64,000 nt of DNA from Cupriavidus oxalaticus. GTDB taxonomy: Bacteria; Pseudomonadota; Gammaproteobacteria; Burkholderiales; Burkholderiaceae. The stretch lies in NCBI RefSeq assembly GCF_004768545.1, contig NZ_CP038634.1:2232001-2296000 (forward strand), written 5' to 3'. Below are positions 42,034-51,901 of this stretch, piece by piece; position 1 is the first letter of the stretch; every line of letters starts with the position of its first letter. A program made the translations under genes and the position numbers. The notes below the pieces were generated by a model. That model worked only from the letters and a program-made list of their open reading frames with translations, did no database searches and was not told the DNA's origin.

Positions 42034-43215
42034 ATGACTACCTTGCCCGGCCTGAAATTCGACCTCGGCGAAGACATCGAGATGCTGCGCGATTCCGTGC
42101 GTACCTGGGCCCAGGCCGAACTGGCCCCGCGCGCGGGGGAGATCGACCGCACCGACCAGTTCCCGATGGACGCCTGGAAGAAGATGGGCGACCTCGGCGT
42201 GCTCGGCATCACCGTGGCCGAGGAATACGGCGGCGCCAACATGGGCTACCTGGCGCACATGATCGCGATGGAAGAGATCAGCCGCGCCTCGGCGTCGGTG
42301 GGCCTGTCGTACGGCGCGCACTCGAACCTGTGCGTGAACCAGATCCACCGCAACGGCACGGCCGCGCAGAAGGCGAAGTACCTGCCCAAGCTGGTGTCGG
42401 GCGAATGGATCGGCGCGCTGGCGATGAGCGAGCCCAACGCCGGCTCCGACGTGGTCAGCATGAAGCTGCGCGCGGAACTGAAAGGCGACCGCTACGTGCT
42501 CAACGGCACCAAGATGTGGATCACCAACGGTCCGGACTGCGACGTGCTGGTGGTTTACGCCAAGACCGAGCCCGAGCTGGGCGCGCGCGGCATGACCGCC
42601 TTTATCGTCGAGAAGGGCATGAAGGGCTTCTCCGTGGCGCAGAAGCTGGACAAGCTGGGTATGCGCGGCTCGCACACCGGCGAGCTGGTGTTCGAGGACG
42701 TGGAGGTGCCGGCCGAGAACATCCTCGGCGCCGAGAACAGCGGCGCCAGGGTGCTGATGAGCGGGCTGGACTACGAGCGCGCCGTGCTGTCGGGCGGCCC
42801 GGTCGGCATCATGCAGGCGTGCATGGACGTGGTGACGCCGTATATCCACGACCGCAAGCAGTTCGGCCAGAGCATCGGCGAATTCCAGCTGATCCAGGGC
42901 AAGGTGGCCGACATGTACACCACGCTGCAGGCGGCGCGCAGCTACCTGTACACGGTCGGCAAGAACCTGGACGCGCTCGGCAGCGACCACGTGCGCCAGG
43001 TGCGCAAGGACTGCGCCGCGGTGATCCTGTACACGGCCGAGAAGGCCACCTGGATGGCGGGCGAGACCGTGCAGATCCTGGGCGGCAACGGCTATATCAA
43101 CGAATACCCGGCCGGGCGCCTGTGGCGCGACGCCAAGCTGTACGAGATCGGCGCCGGCACCTCTGAGATCCGCCGCATGCTGATCGGCCGCGAGCTGTTC
43201 GCGGAAACGATGTAA
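42034..43215 (+). CDS. liuA: isovaleryl-CoA dehydrogenase
   Basis: 393 residues, the family length. It oxidises isovaleryl-CoA to 3-methylcrotonyl-CoA with FAD. The two acyl-CoA dehydrogenase signatures are present ([18 protein letters not shown] near 130 and [17 protein letters not shown] near 350). The catalytic base that marks isovaleryl-CoA dehydrogenases lies in a different helix from that of other family members, and its Glu is present here as Glu248 in [13 protein letters not shown]. It lies between the ligase and methylcrotonyl-CoA carboxylase genes, as expected. Confidence 0.93.
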   Translation: MTTLPGLKFDLGEDIEMLRDSVRTWAQAELAPRAGEIDRTDQFPMDAWKKMGDLGVLGITVAEEYGGANMGYLAHMIAMEEISRASASVGLSYGAHSNLCVNQIHRNGTAAQKAKYLPKLVSGEWIGALAMSEPNAGSDVVSMKLRAELKGDRYVLNGTKMWITNGPDCDVLVVYAKTEPELGARGMTAFIVEKGMKGFSVAQKLDKLGMRGSHTGELVFEDVEVPAENILGAENSGARVLMSGLDYERAVLSGGPVGIMQACMDVVTPYIHDRKQFGQSIGEFQLIQGKVADMYTTLQAARSYLYTVGKNLDALGSDHVRQVRKDCAAVILYTAEKATWMAGETVQILGGNGYINEYPAGRLWRDAKLYEIGAGTSEIRRMLIGRELFAETM

Positions 43216-43267
43216 GCCCACCACGCGATGGCTGCACCCTACAACGAACCGACTGGCCGAGGCTGAT

Positions 43268-44875
43268 ATGGCGGCAATTGAGACAAAGCTGAACGCGCGT
43301 TCCGAAGCGTTCAAGACCAACGCGCAGGCAATGCAGGCACTGGTTGCCGACCTGGAAGCAAAGATCGCGAAGCTGGCGGAAGGCGGCGGCGAGGCCGCGC
43401 GCGACAAGCACCTGTCGCGCGGCAAGCTGCTGCCGCGCGACCGCGTGCAGCAACTGCTCGACCCGGGCACGCCGTTCCTGGAGCTGTCGCAGCTTGCCGC
43501 CTACGACATGTATGACGATGCCGCGCCGGGCGCGGGCATCATCACCGGTATCGGCCGCGTGGCCGGGCAGGAGTGCGTGATCGTCTGCAACGACGCCACC
43601 GTCAAGGGCGGCACGTATTATCCGATGACGGTCAAGAAGCATGTGCGCGCGCAGGAGATCGCCGAGCAGAACAACCTGCCGTGCATCTACCTGGTCGATT
43701 CCGGCGGCGCCAACCTGCCCAACCAGGACGACGTGTTCCCCGACCGCGACCACTTCGGCCGCATCTTCTACAACCAGGCCAACCTGTCCAAGCAGGGCAT
43801 CCCGCAGATCGCGGTGGTGATGGGCTCGTGCACCGCCGGCGGCGCGTACGTGCCGGCGATGAGCGACGAGTCGATCATCGTCAAGAACCAGGGCACTATC
43901 TTCCTGGGCGGCCCGCCGCTGGTGAAGGCCGCCACCGGCGAGGAGGTGAGCGCCGAGGACCTGGGCGGCGCCGACGTGCATACGCGCCTGTCCGGCGTGG
44001 CCGACTACTTCGCGCAGAACGACCACCACGCGCTGAGCCTGGCGCGCAATATCGTGCAGCACCTGAACCGCCGCAAGCCGGACCAGATCCGCCTGCACGA
44101 GCCGGTCGAGCCGCTGTACCCGGTGGAAGAACTGTATGGCGTGATCCCCACCGACACGCGCAAGCCCTATGACGTGCGCGAGGTAATCGCGCGCATCGTC
44201 GACGGCTCCGAGTTCGACGAATTCAAGGCGCGCTACGGCACCACGCTGGTGTGCGGCTTTGCGCGCATCTGGGGCTACCCGGTCGGCATCGTCGCCAACA
44301 ACGGCATCCTGTTCTCGGAGTCGGCGCTGAAGGGCGCGCACTTTATCGAGCTGTGCTGCCAGCGCAAGATCCCGCTGGTGTTCCTGCAGAACATCACCGG
44401 CTTCATGGTGGGGCGCAAGTACGAGAACGAAGGCATCGCCCGCAATGGCGCCAAGATGGTGACCGCGGTGGCGACGGCGCAGGTGCCCAAGTTCACGGTG
44501 ATCATCGGCGGCTCGTTCGGGGCCGGCAACTACGGCATGTGCGGGCGTGCCTATTCGCCGCGCTTTTTATGGATGTGGCCGAACGCGCGCATCTCGGTGA
44601 TGGGCGGCGAGCAGGCGGCGAGCGTGCTGGCGACGGTGCGCCGCGATGGTATCGAAGCGAAAGGCGGCAAGTGGAGCGCGGAGGAAGAGGATGCGTTCAA
44701 GCAGCCGATCCGCGACCAGTACGAGCACCAGGGCCACCCGTACTACGCCAGCGCGCGGCTGTGGGACGACGGCGTGATCGATCCCGCGCAGACGCGCACG
44801 GTGCTGGGGCTGGGCCTGTCGGCCAGCCTGAACGCGCCGATCGAGGACATGAAATTCGGCGTGTTCCGCATGTAA
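43268..44875 (+). CDS. liuB: methylcrotonyl-CoA carboxylase, carboxyltransferase (beta) subunit
   Basis: 535 residues, the usual length. The protein transfers CO2 from biotin to 3-methylcrotonyl-CoA. Family segments are [20 protein letters not shown] near 50, [20 protein letters not shown] near 155, [17 protein letters not shown] near 190 and [15 protein letters not shown] near 375, with [16 protein letters not shown] near 415 forming the oxyanion region. It partners with the biotin subunit encoded 91 bases downstream. In most liu operons a hydratase gene (liuC) lies between the two; here it is missing. Confidence 0.93.
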   Translation: MAAIETKLNARSEAFKTNAQAMQALVADLEAKIAKLAEGGGEAARDKHLSRGKLLPRDRVQQLLDPGTPFLELSQLAAYDMYDDAAPGAGIITGIGRVAGQECVIVCNDATVKGGTYYPMTVKKHVRAQEIAEQNNLPCIYLVDSGGANLPNQDDVFPDRDHFGRIFYNQANLSKQGIPQIAVVMGSCTAGGAYVPAMSDESIIVKNQGTIFLGGPPLVKAATGEEVSAEDLGGADVHTRLSGVADYFAQNDHHALSLARNIVQHLNRRKPDQIRLHEPVEPLYPVEELYGVIPTDTRKPYDVREVIARIVDGSEFDEFKARYGTTLVCGFARIWGYPVGIVANNGILFSESALKGAHFIELCCQRKIPLVFLQNITGFMVGRKYENEGIARNGAKMVTAVATAQVPKFTVIIGGSFGAGNYGMCGRAYSPRFLWMWPNARISVMGGEQAASVLATVRRDGIEAKGGKWSAEEEDAFKQPIRDQYEHQGHPYYASARLWDDGVIDPAQTRTVLGLGLSASLNAPIEDMKFGVFRM

Positions 44876-44900
44876 TTCGGCATGTAATTCGGCATGTAAG
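44869..44900 (+). repeat. 12-base tandem repeat across the liuB stop codon
   Basis: The unit CATGTAATTCGG occurs twice with a partial third copy. It duplicates the last codons and stop of liuB, so several in-line stop codons follow one another. Replication slippage explains it; no function is proposed. Confidence 0.8.
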
Positions 44901-44966
44901 CCTGCCCTCCAGGCATCCCAGAATCGTATTCAAGAACGCTCCCCGCGAGGAGCGAAAGGCGAAGTC

Positions 44967-46982
<2,016 letters not shown>

Positions 46983-47004
46983 TACTTTTACGGAGATCCG
47001 GCAG

Positions 47005-47871
47005 ATGCATGCGGACAAGGTCAAGGTCGTTGAAGTCGGCCCGCGCGACGGCCTGCAGAACGAGAAGAATCTGATCCCCACCGAGACCAAGGTGGCGTTG
47101 ATCGACCAGCTCACCGACGCGGGCTTTCCCAATATCGAAGTGGCATCGTTCGTCTCGCCGAAGTGGGTGCCGCAGATGGCTGACGGAGCGCAGGTCATGG
47201 CCGCGATCAGGCGGCGCCCCGGCACCATCTACTCCGCGCTGACGCCGAACATGAAGGGCCTGGAAGGCGCGCTTGCAGCAGGCGCCGACGAGGTCGTGAT
47301 CTTCGGCGCGGCCAGCGAGGCGTTCTCGCAGAAGAACATCAACTGCTCGATCGCCGAGTCGATGGCGCGCTTCGAGCCCGTGGCCGCGGCCGCCAAGGCG
47401 AAGGGCGTGCGGCTTCGCGCCAGCGTGTCGTGCGCACTGGGTTGTCCTTACCAGGGCGAGGTGCCGGTCGATGCCGTGGTCGACGTGGTCCGGCACATGC
47501 GAGAGCTGGGCTGCGACGAGATCGATATCGCCGACACCATCGGCGTGGGCACGCCAGACAAGGTAAAGATCGTGATGCTGGCCGCGGCCACCGAATTCCC
47601 GCTGGCGCAGCTGTCCGGGCATTTCCACGACACGTATGGCCATGCCCTGGCCAACGTCGAGGCGAGCCTGGAAGCCGGCATCCGTGTCTTCCATGCGTCT
47701 GTCGCCGGGCTTGGCGGGTGCCCGTACGCGAAGGGCGCGACCGGTAATGTGGCGACCGAGGCTTTGCTGCTGCGTCTGGCGAGCCTGGGGATGGAGACGG
47801 GGGTTGATCTGGATAAGGTCATTGCCGCTGCCGAACTGATTTCCAGGGCTATTGGCAAGCCAGTACTCTAG
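47005..47871 (+). CDS. liuE: hydroxymethylglutaryl-CoA lyase
   Basis: 288 residues from ATG 47005. It cleaves 3-hydroxy-3-methylglutaryl-CoA to acetyl-CoA and acetoacetate, ending leucine degradation. The start VKVVEVGPRDGLQNEKN, the metal and substrate residues in VSCALGCPYQG and HFHDTYGHALAN, and the family signature GLGGCPYAKGATGNVATE with its catalytic Cys are all present. It is the last gene of the operon, 22 bases after liuD. Confidence 0.93.
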   Translation: MHADKVKVVEVGPRDGLQNEKNLIPTETKVALIDQLTDAGFPNIEVASFVSPKWVPQMADGAQVMAAIRRRPGTIYSALTPNMKGLEGALAAGADEVVIFGAASEAFSQKNINCSIAESMARFEPVAAAAKAKGVRLRASVSCALGCPYQGEVPVDAVVDVVRHMRELGCDEIDIADTIGVGTPDKVKIVMLAAATEFPLAQLSGHFHDTYGHALANVEASLEAGIRVFHASVAGLGGCPYAKGATGNVATEALLLRLASLGMETGVDLDKVIAAAELISRAIGKPVL

Positions 47872-47901
47872 TAGCGCGGGCTTCCCTCGATGCCGGGCGC
47901 T

Positions 47902-47940
47902 TGTCTCATATTGAGACACCGCCTGCATCAACCTGAGACA
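47902..47940. promoter_or_regulatory. upstream activator sites of the sigma-54 regulator gene
   Basis: A perfect 17-base dyad TGTCTCA-TAT-TGAGACA (47902-47918) is followed by an imperfect copy TGCATCA-ACC-TGAGACA (47924-47940). Both have the same three-base spacer and their centres are 22 bases apart, about two helical turns. Such paired dyads are typical of enhancer-binding proteins, and a related pair lies before the aldehyde dehydrogenase gene. Confidence 0.65.
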
Positions 47941-47967
47941 GCCCTGGCCAAACCTGCCACGCAACGC

Positions 47968-47995
47968 TTGAATTCGCCCGGGGGCTCTCTTAAAG
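47968..47995 (+). promoter_or_regulatory. possible sigma-70 promoter of the AcoR-like gene
   Basis: TTGAAT, 16 bases, TTAAAG, about 150 bases before the start codon and just downstream of the activator dyads. The fit is moderate. Confidence 0.35.
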
Positions 47996-48144
47996 TACCT
48001 TTCCAGTTCGCGCCGCCGCCACCACCGCAGCACAGTCCGGCGCGCATAGATGACCCGGCCGCAACGACGGCCAGGCGTGCCACGGCATCGCCGCAGACCG
48101 CCGCCTCGCGGCACCGCGCGACGCCGACCACTGGAGACAAGGCA

Positions 48145-50034
48145 ATGCCCCCTGCACCGACAAGCCTGCTGTGCGATGCCAACGTCGCGCGGCGGGACTT
48201 CCTCGATGGCAAGGATGTCCCCGCCGGCTTGGTGTCCGACCTGATCGTGCGTTCGTGGCAGCGTGCCGCGCGTGCGGGCGTGCGTCCCGAGCAGCGCATG
48301 CTGTTTTCGGATGTCATCACGCACAGCGAAGTCCGCCGCAGCGAAGAAGAGAACCGGACCCTGATCGAACTGGCCGGCGCCGACATGGAAGTGCTGGCCG
48401 GCGCCTTTCCGTCGCAGCAGTGGATCGTGCTGTGTACCAATGCCGAAGGCGTGATCGTGTCCTCCCACGGGCGCCTGGGCGCTGGGCCTGGCGGGCCGTC
48501 GCCGCTGCAGCATGGCCGGCGCATCTGCGAGACCGGCATCGGCACCAACGCACCCGGCTGCTTGCTGGCGGAGGGCGGCAGTGCCGTCGAAATCCGTCGC
48601 GGCGAGCATTTCCTGCACGAACTGGTCGACGTGGTCTGCGCGGCCGCGCCGATCTATGACTGCCATGACCGCCTGATCGGCGTGCTCGATATCACCGGCT
48701 TCGGCGTCGACTTGCCGGCCTACGCGATCAACCATGTGCGCGCGGCGGCCACGTCGATCGGCAATCGCACCTTTGAGCGGCTGCCCGGTTGCTGCATCGT
48801 GCGCCTGCACCACGACCGCCGCATGCTGCATACGCCGGCGGAAGGCATCGTGGCGGTGTCCGCCGACGGCGTGATCGTGGCGGCAAACCATACCGCCCGC
48901 GATATGCTGCGGCTCGGCAGCGCCGAGATCGGCGCGATCGATCTCGGCAGCGTCTTTGCCGAAGGCATGCATGGCCCCGGAGGCGCGGTGCAAAGCGTCG
49001 TGCGCACGGTCGCCGGCGCGCGCCTGCATGTCTCGGCGAGCGAAACCCAACGTGCGCGTTCCCGTGGCGCCACGCCACGCGCCGAGGACGCCGGTCCGCT
49101 GGCCGGCCACCTCATTGCCGATGCCACGCTGGCGCGCGCCTTCGACAAGGCCAGCATGGCGGTCGGCGCGCAGGTGCCGGTGATCCTGCTGGGCGAGACC
49201 GGCACCGGCAAGACCATGCTGGCGCGCGCGCTGCATGAGGGCAGCCGGCCGGACGGCAACTTTGTCTCGATCAACTGCTCGGCTATTCCCGAAGGGCTGG
49301 CCGAAGCCGAGCTGTTTGGCTATGCCGACGGCGCCTTTACCGGCAGCCGCCGCGGCGGCTGCGCGGGCAAGATCGAGCAGGCCAACCATGGCACGCTGTT
49401 CCTCGACGAGATCGGCGACATGCCGCTGGCACTGCAGACCCGGCTGCTGAGCGTGCTGCAGGAGCGCTGCGTCACGCGCGTCGGCGCGGCCAAGCCGATC
49501 CCGGTCGACCTGTCGGTGATCTGCGCCACGCACCGCAGCCTGCCGGAACTGGTGCGGCAGGGCGCCTTCCGTGAAGACCTGTATTTCCGCATCAACGGCA
49601 TGGCGATCCGCGTTCCGGCGTTGCGCGACCGCACCGACCTGCCCGAGCTGATCGCGGCGATGCTGCAGACGCTGGCGCGCGGCCGGCGCAAGGCGCTCGA
49701 TGCCGATGTGATGGCGCTGCTGATGTCGCATGCCTGGCCCGGCAATGTGCGCGAGCTGCACCAGGTGCTGCGCACTGCGGTGGCGCTGTCTGGCCTCAGC
49801 GAGGAAATCCGGCGCGAGCACCTGGACGAAAGCTGGCTGGATGCTGCAACGCGCGTGGCAGTGACTGACATCCTGCCCGCGGCGGGCCAGCCGATGCTGC
49901 TGGCGCAGGCGCAGGACGCGCTGATCCAGCGCACCCTCGACGAGCTCAGCGGTAACCGCTCCGAAGCCGCGCGCGCGCTCGGCATCTCGCGCGCAACGCT
50001 GTACCGCAAGATGGCGCGCGCCAAGATCCGCTAG
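48145..50034 (+). CDS. AcoR-like sigma-54-dependent activator (GAF, AAA+, Fis HTH)
   Basis: About 629 residues from ATG 48145, preceded by GGAG. The N-terminal 300 residues hold the GAF-like sensor of AcoR/acetoin-type regulators (WQRAARAGVRPEQRM near 37; RRICETGIGTNAPG near 130). The AAA+ domain carries Walker A GETGTGKT near 350, the sigma-54 contact loop as GYADGAFTGS near 395 (usually GAFTGA), Walker B TLFLDEIGDMP near 420 and the R-finger region FREDLYFRIN. A Fis-type HTH closes the protein (NRSEAARALGISRATLYRKM). It sits just upstream of a sigma-54 promoter driving alcohol/aldehyde oxidation genes and presumably activates it when an alcohol or aldehyde is sensed. Confidence 0.92.
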   Translation: MPPAPTSLLCDANVARRDFLDGKDVPAGLVSDLIVRSWQRAARAGVRPEQRMLFSDVITHSEVRRSEEENRTLIELAGADMEVLAGAFPSQQWIVLCTNAEGVIVSSHGRLGAGPGGPSPLQHGRRICETGIGTNAPGCLLAEGGSAVEIRRGEHFLHELVDVVCAAAPIYDCHDRLIGVLDITGFGVDLPAYAINHVRAAATSIGNRTFERLPGCCIVRLHHDRRMLHTPAEGIVAVSADGVIVAANHTARDMLRLGSAEIGAIDLGSVFAEGMHGPGGAVQSVVRTVAGARLHVSASETQRARSRGATPRAEDAGPLAGHLIADATLARAFDKASMAVGAQVPVILLGETGTGKTMLARALHEGSRPDGNFVSINCSAIPEGLAEAELFGYADGAFTGSRRGGCAGKIEQANHGTLFLDEIGDMPLALQTRLLSVLQERCVTRVGAAKPIPVDLSVICATHRSLPELVRQGAFREDLYFRINGMAIRVPALRDRTDLPELIAAMLQTLARGRRKALDADVMALLMSHAWPGNVRELHQVLRTAVALSGLSEEIRREHLDESWLDAATRVAVTDILPAAGQPMLLAQAQDALIQRTLDELSGNRSEAARALGISRATLYRKMARAKIR

Positions 50035-50057
50035 ACCGGTCCGCCGATCCCTCATGA

Positions 50058-50094
50058 CCCCCGCCCGCCACGCCGTGGCGGCGGGGGTTTTTCC
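50058..50094 (+). terminator. intrinsic terminator after the AcoR-like gene
   Basis: A long GC-rich stem (CCCCCGCCCGCCACG pairing with CGTGGCGGCGGGGG, one bulge) is followed by TTTTT at 50088-50092. This is a textbook rho-independent terminator, isolating the regulator from the aldehyde dehydrogenase gene. Confidence 0.85.
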
Positions 50095-50103
50095 TTGATG
50101 GCG

Positions 50104-50142
50104 TGTCTTGCCTGTATCGAGACATTGGATCAGATTGCGACA
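50104..50142. promoter_or_regulatory. upstream activator region of the aldehyde dehydrogenase promoter
   Basis: TGGATCA-GAT-TGCGACA (50126-50142) has the same layout as the dyads before the regulator gene, and the half-sites TGTCTTG (50104) and CGAGACA (50118) lie just upstream. The region is about 80-115 bases ahead of the -24/-12 promoter, the usual distance for enhancer sites. Confidence 0.5.
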
Positions 50143-50218
50143 CACAGGGGCAGCGTCGCAACCACGCTGCCATGCGCAACTGGCGCAAAGACAAGCGCAG
50201 GTGCGCGATTTGTGCGCC

Positions 50219-50234
50219 AGGCACGCCGCTTGCG
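50219..50234 (+). promoter_or_regulatory. sigma-54 (-24/-12) promoter
   Basis: AGGCAC-GCCGC-TTGC matches the consensus TGGCAC-N5-TTGC with one mismatch and exact 12-base GG-to-GC spacing. Transcription would begin near 50245, about 38 bases before the aldehyde dehydrogenase start. Confidence 0.8.
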
Positions 50235-50282
50235 TTGCAGGGCATCGCATTCCAACCAGGGAACAACATGAGGAGACAAGCG

Positions 50283-51701
50283 ATGCACGGCAATGCAGGA
50301 CTGCTGATCAACGGAAAAATCGTGCAGGGCAGCGCCACGCTCGACGTGGTCAACCCCGCCACCGGCAAGGTGTTCACCACGGTGTCGCGCGCCACCGAGC
50401 GCGAGGCTGCTGCGGCGGTCGCCGCCGCCAAGGCCGCGCAGCCGGGCTGGGCCGCGCTGGAACTGCCGCAGCGGCGCGCGCTGCTGCTGCGCTTCGCCGA
50501 CGCGCTGCACGGCAACGCGGAGGACCTGGCCGCCACGCTGGTGCTGGAGCAGGGCAAGCCGCTGGCCGAGGCGCGTCAGGAACTGCAGTTCGCCGAAGCC
50601 TTCGTGCGCCATATCGCCGGGCTGGAGCTGCCGGTATCGCTGGTGCAGGACGACGCCACCCACCGCATCGAGCTGCACCACAAGCCGCTGGGTGTGGTGG
50701 CCGCCATCGCGGCATGGAATTTCCCGGTGCTGATCGCTGCCTACAAGCTCGCGCCGGCGCTGCTGATGGGCAATACCGTGGTGCTCAAGCCCGCGCCGAC
50801 CACACCTGTGGCAACGCTGCAGCTTGGGGCGATCCTGTCCGACCTGCTGCCGCCGGGCGTGGTCAACATCATCACCGATGCCAATGACCTGGGCAGCTAC
50901 CTGACTTCGCACCCCGACGTGGCCAAGGTCTCGTTCACGGGCTCGACCGCGACCGGCAAGAAGGTGATGGCAAGCGCCGGCCCGGGGCTGAAGCGCATCA
51001 CGCTGGAACTGGGCGGCAACGACGCGGCCATCGTGCTCGACGATGCCGACGTGGCGGAAATCGCGCCGAAGATCTTCGGCAGCGCTTTCTACAACTGCGG
51101 GCAGGTATGCCTGGCGCTGAAGCGGCTGTACGTGCATGCGTCGGTCCATGACGCGCTGTGCGACGCGCTGGCCGACCTGGCCGGGCGCACGGTGGTAGGC
51201 AATGGCGCGGAAGCCGGCGTCACGATGGGCCCGCTGCAGAACGCCATGCAGTACGACAAGGCCGGCCGCTTCCTGGCCAGCGCGCGCCGCGACGGCAAGA
51301 TCCTGGCGGGTGGCGCCTTGCTCAAGGGCGATGGCTACTTCGTCGCCCCGACCATCGTGCGCGACCTGACCGACCAGAGCGAGCTGGTGACCGAGGAGCA
51401 GTTCGCGCCGATCCTGCCGGTGCTGAAGTTCGACAGCATCGACGAAGCCGTGGCGCGCGCCAACGGTACGCCGTATGGGCTGGGTGGCTCGGTGTGGTCC
51501 AGCGACGAAGAGCGCGCCTATGGGGTGGCGTGGCGTCTCGACGTGGGTACGGCATGGGTCAACCACCACCTGCATTTCGGCCCGCACATCCCGCTGGTGG
51601 GCGCCAAGGAGTCCGGCGTCGGCGTGGAATTCGGGCCGGAAGGGCTGGCCGAGTATGCGCAACTGAGCGTGATCAATATCGCGCGCGCGCAGGCCTGCTG
51701 A
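50283..51701 (+). CDS. NAD(P)-dependent aldehyde dehydrogenase
   Basis: About 472 residues from ATG 50283, chosen for the AGGAG nine bases ahead. Signatures: AAWNFPVLIAAYKLAPALLM near 145 for cofactor binding, VSFTGSTATGKKVM near 218, the catalytic Glu in LELGGNDAAIVLDDADV near 242, and the nucleophile Cys276 in NCGQVCLALKR. It converts an aldehyde to its acid. Behind the sigma-54 promoter and ahead of the quinohemoprotein alcohol dehydrogenase, it probably handles the aldehyde made by that enzyme. Confidence 0.92.
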   Translation: MHGNAGLLINGKIVQGSATLDVVNPATGKVFTTVSRATEREAAAAVAAAKAAQPGWAALELPQRRALLLRFADALHGNAEDLAATLVLEQGKPLAEARQELQFAEAFVRHIAGLELPVSLVQDDATHRIELHHKPLGVVAAIAAWNFPVLIAAYKLAPALLMGNTVVLKPAPTTPVATLQLGAILSDLLPPGVVNIITDANDLGSYLTSHPDVAKVSFTGSTATGKKVMASAGPGLKRITLELGGNDAAIVLDDADVAEIAPKIFGSAFYNCGQVCLALKRLYVHASVHDALCDALADLAGRTVVGNGAEAGVTMGPLQNAMQYDKAGRFLASARRDGKILAGGALLKGDGYFVAPTIVRDLTDQSELVTEEQFAPILPVLKFDSIDEAVARANGTPYGLGGSVWSSDEERAYGVAWRLDVGTAWVNHHLHFGPHIPLVGAKESGVGVEFGPEGLAEYAQLSVINIARAQAC

Positions 51702-51720
51702 CGCGGCCACGCCCGCTGCG

Positions 51721-51882
51721 CGGCGGGCGACACAGGCAAGAAGAAAACCGGAAGTCGCGCAGCGCGACCGCGTCTATGCGGGTGGCAACGGCGTCGCCGG
51801 CGGCAACCTGGATTCGGACGTAGGCATTATTCGCTATGGGCGCTTCATGGAGGTCGGTGTTCTGACACGCCAAATCAATTAA
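51721..51882 (+). other. unexplained open tail between aldehyde and alcohol dehydrogenase genes
   Basis: The 200-base gap contains a frame that stays open to TAA at 51880-51882 without a plausible start codon and reads EVAQRDRVYAGGNGVAGG and GIIRYGRFMEVGVLTRQIN near its end. It has protein-like composition but no family I recognise. It could be the 3' stub of a lost gene or chance. A GC hairpin (CGCCCGC/GCGGGCG, 51710-51729) lies at the left end. Confidence 0.25.
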
Positions 51883-51901
51883 GAAGACAGAGGAGACCAA
51901 G

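Noticed and set aside
51710-51729. CGCCCGC/GCGGGCG hairpin after the aldehyde dehydrogenase gene as a terminator
   Set aside because: There is no T-run and the alcohol dehydrogenase gene follows on the same strand, so termination here is doubtful.
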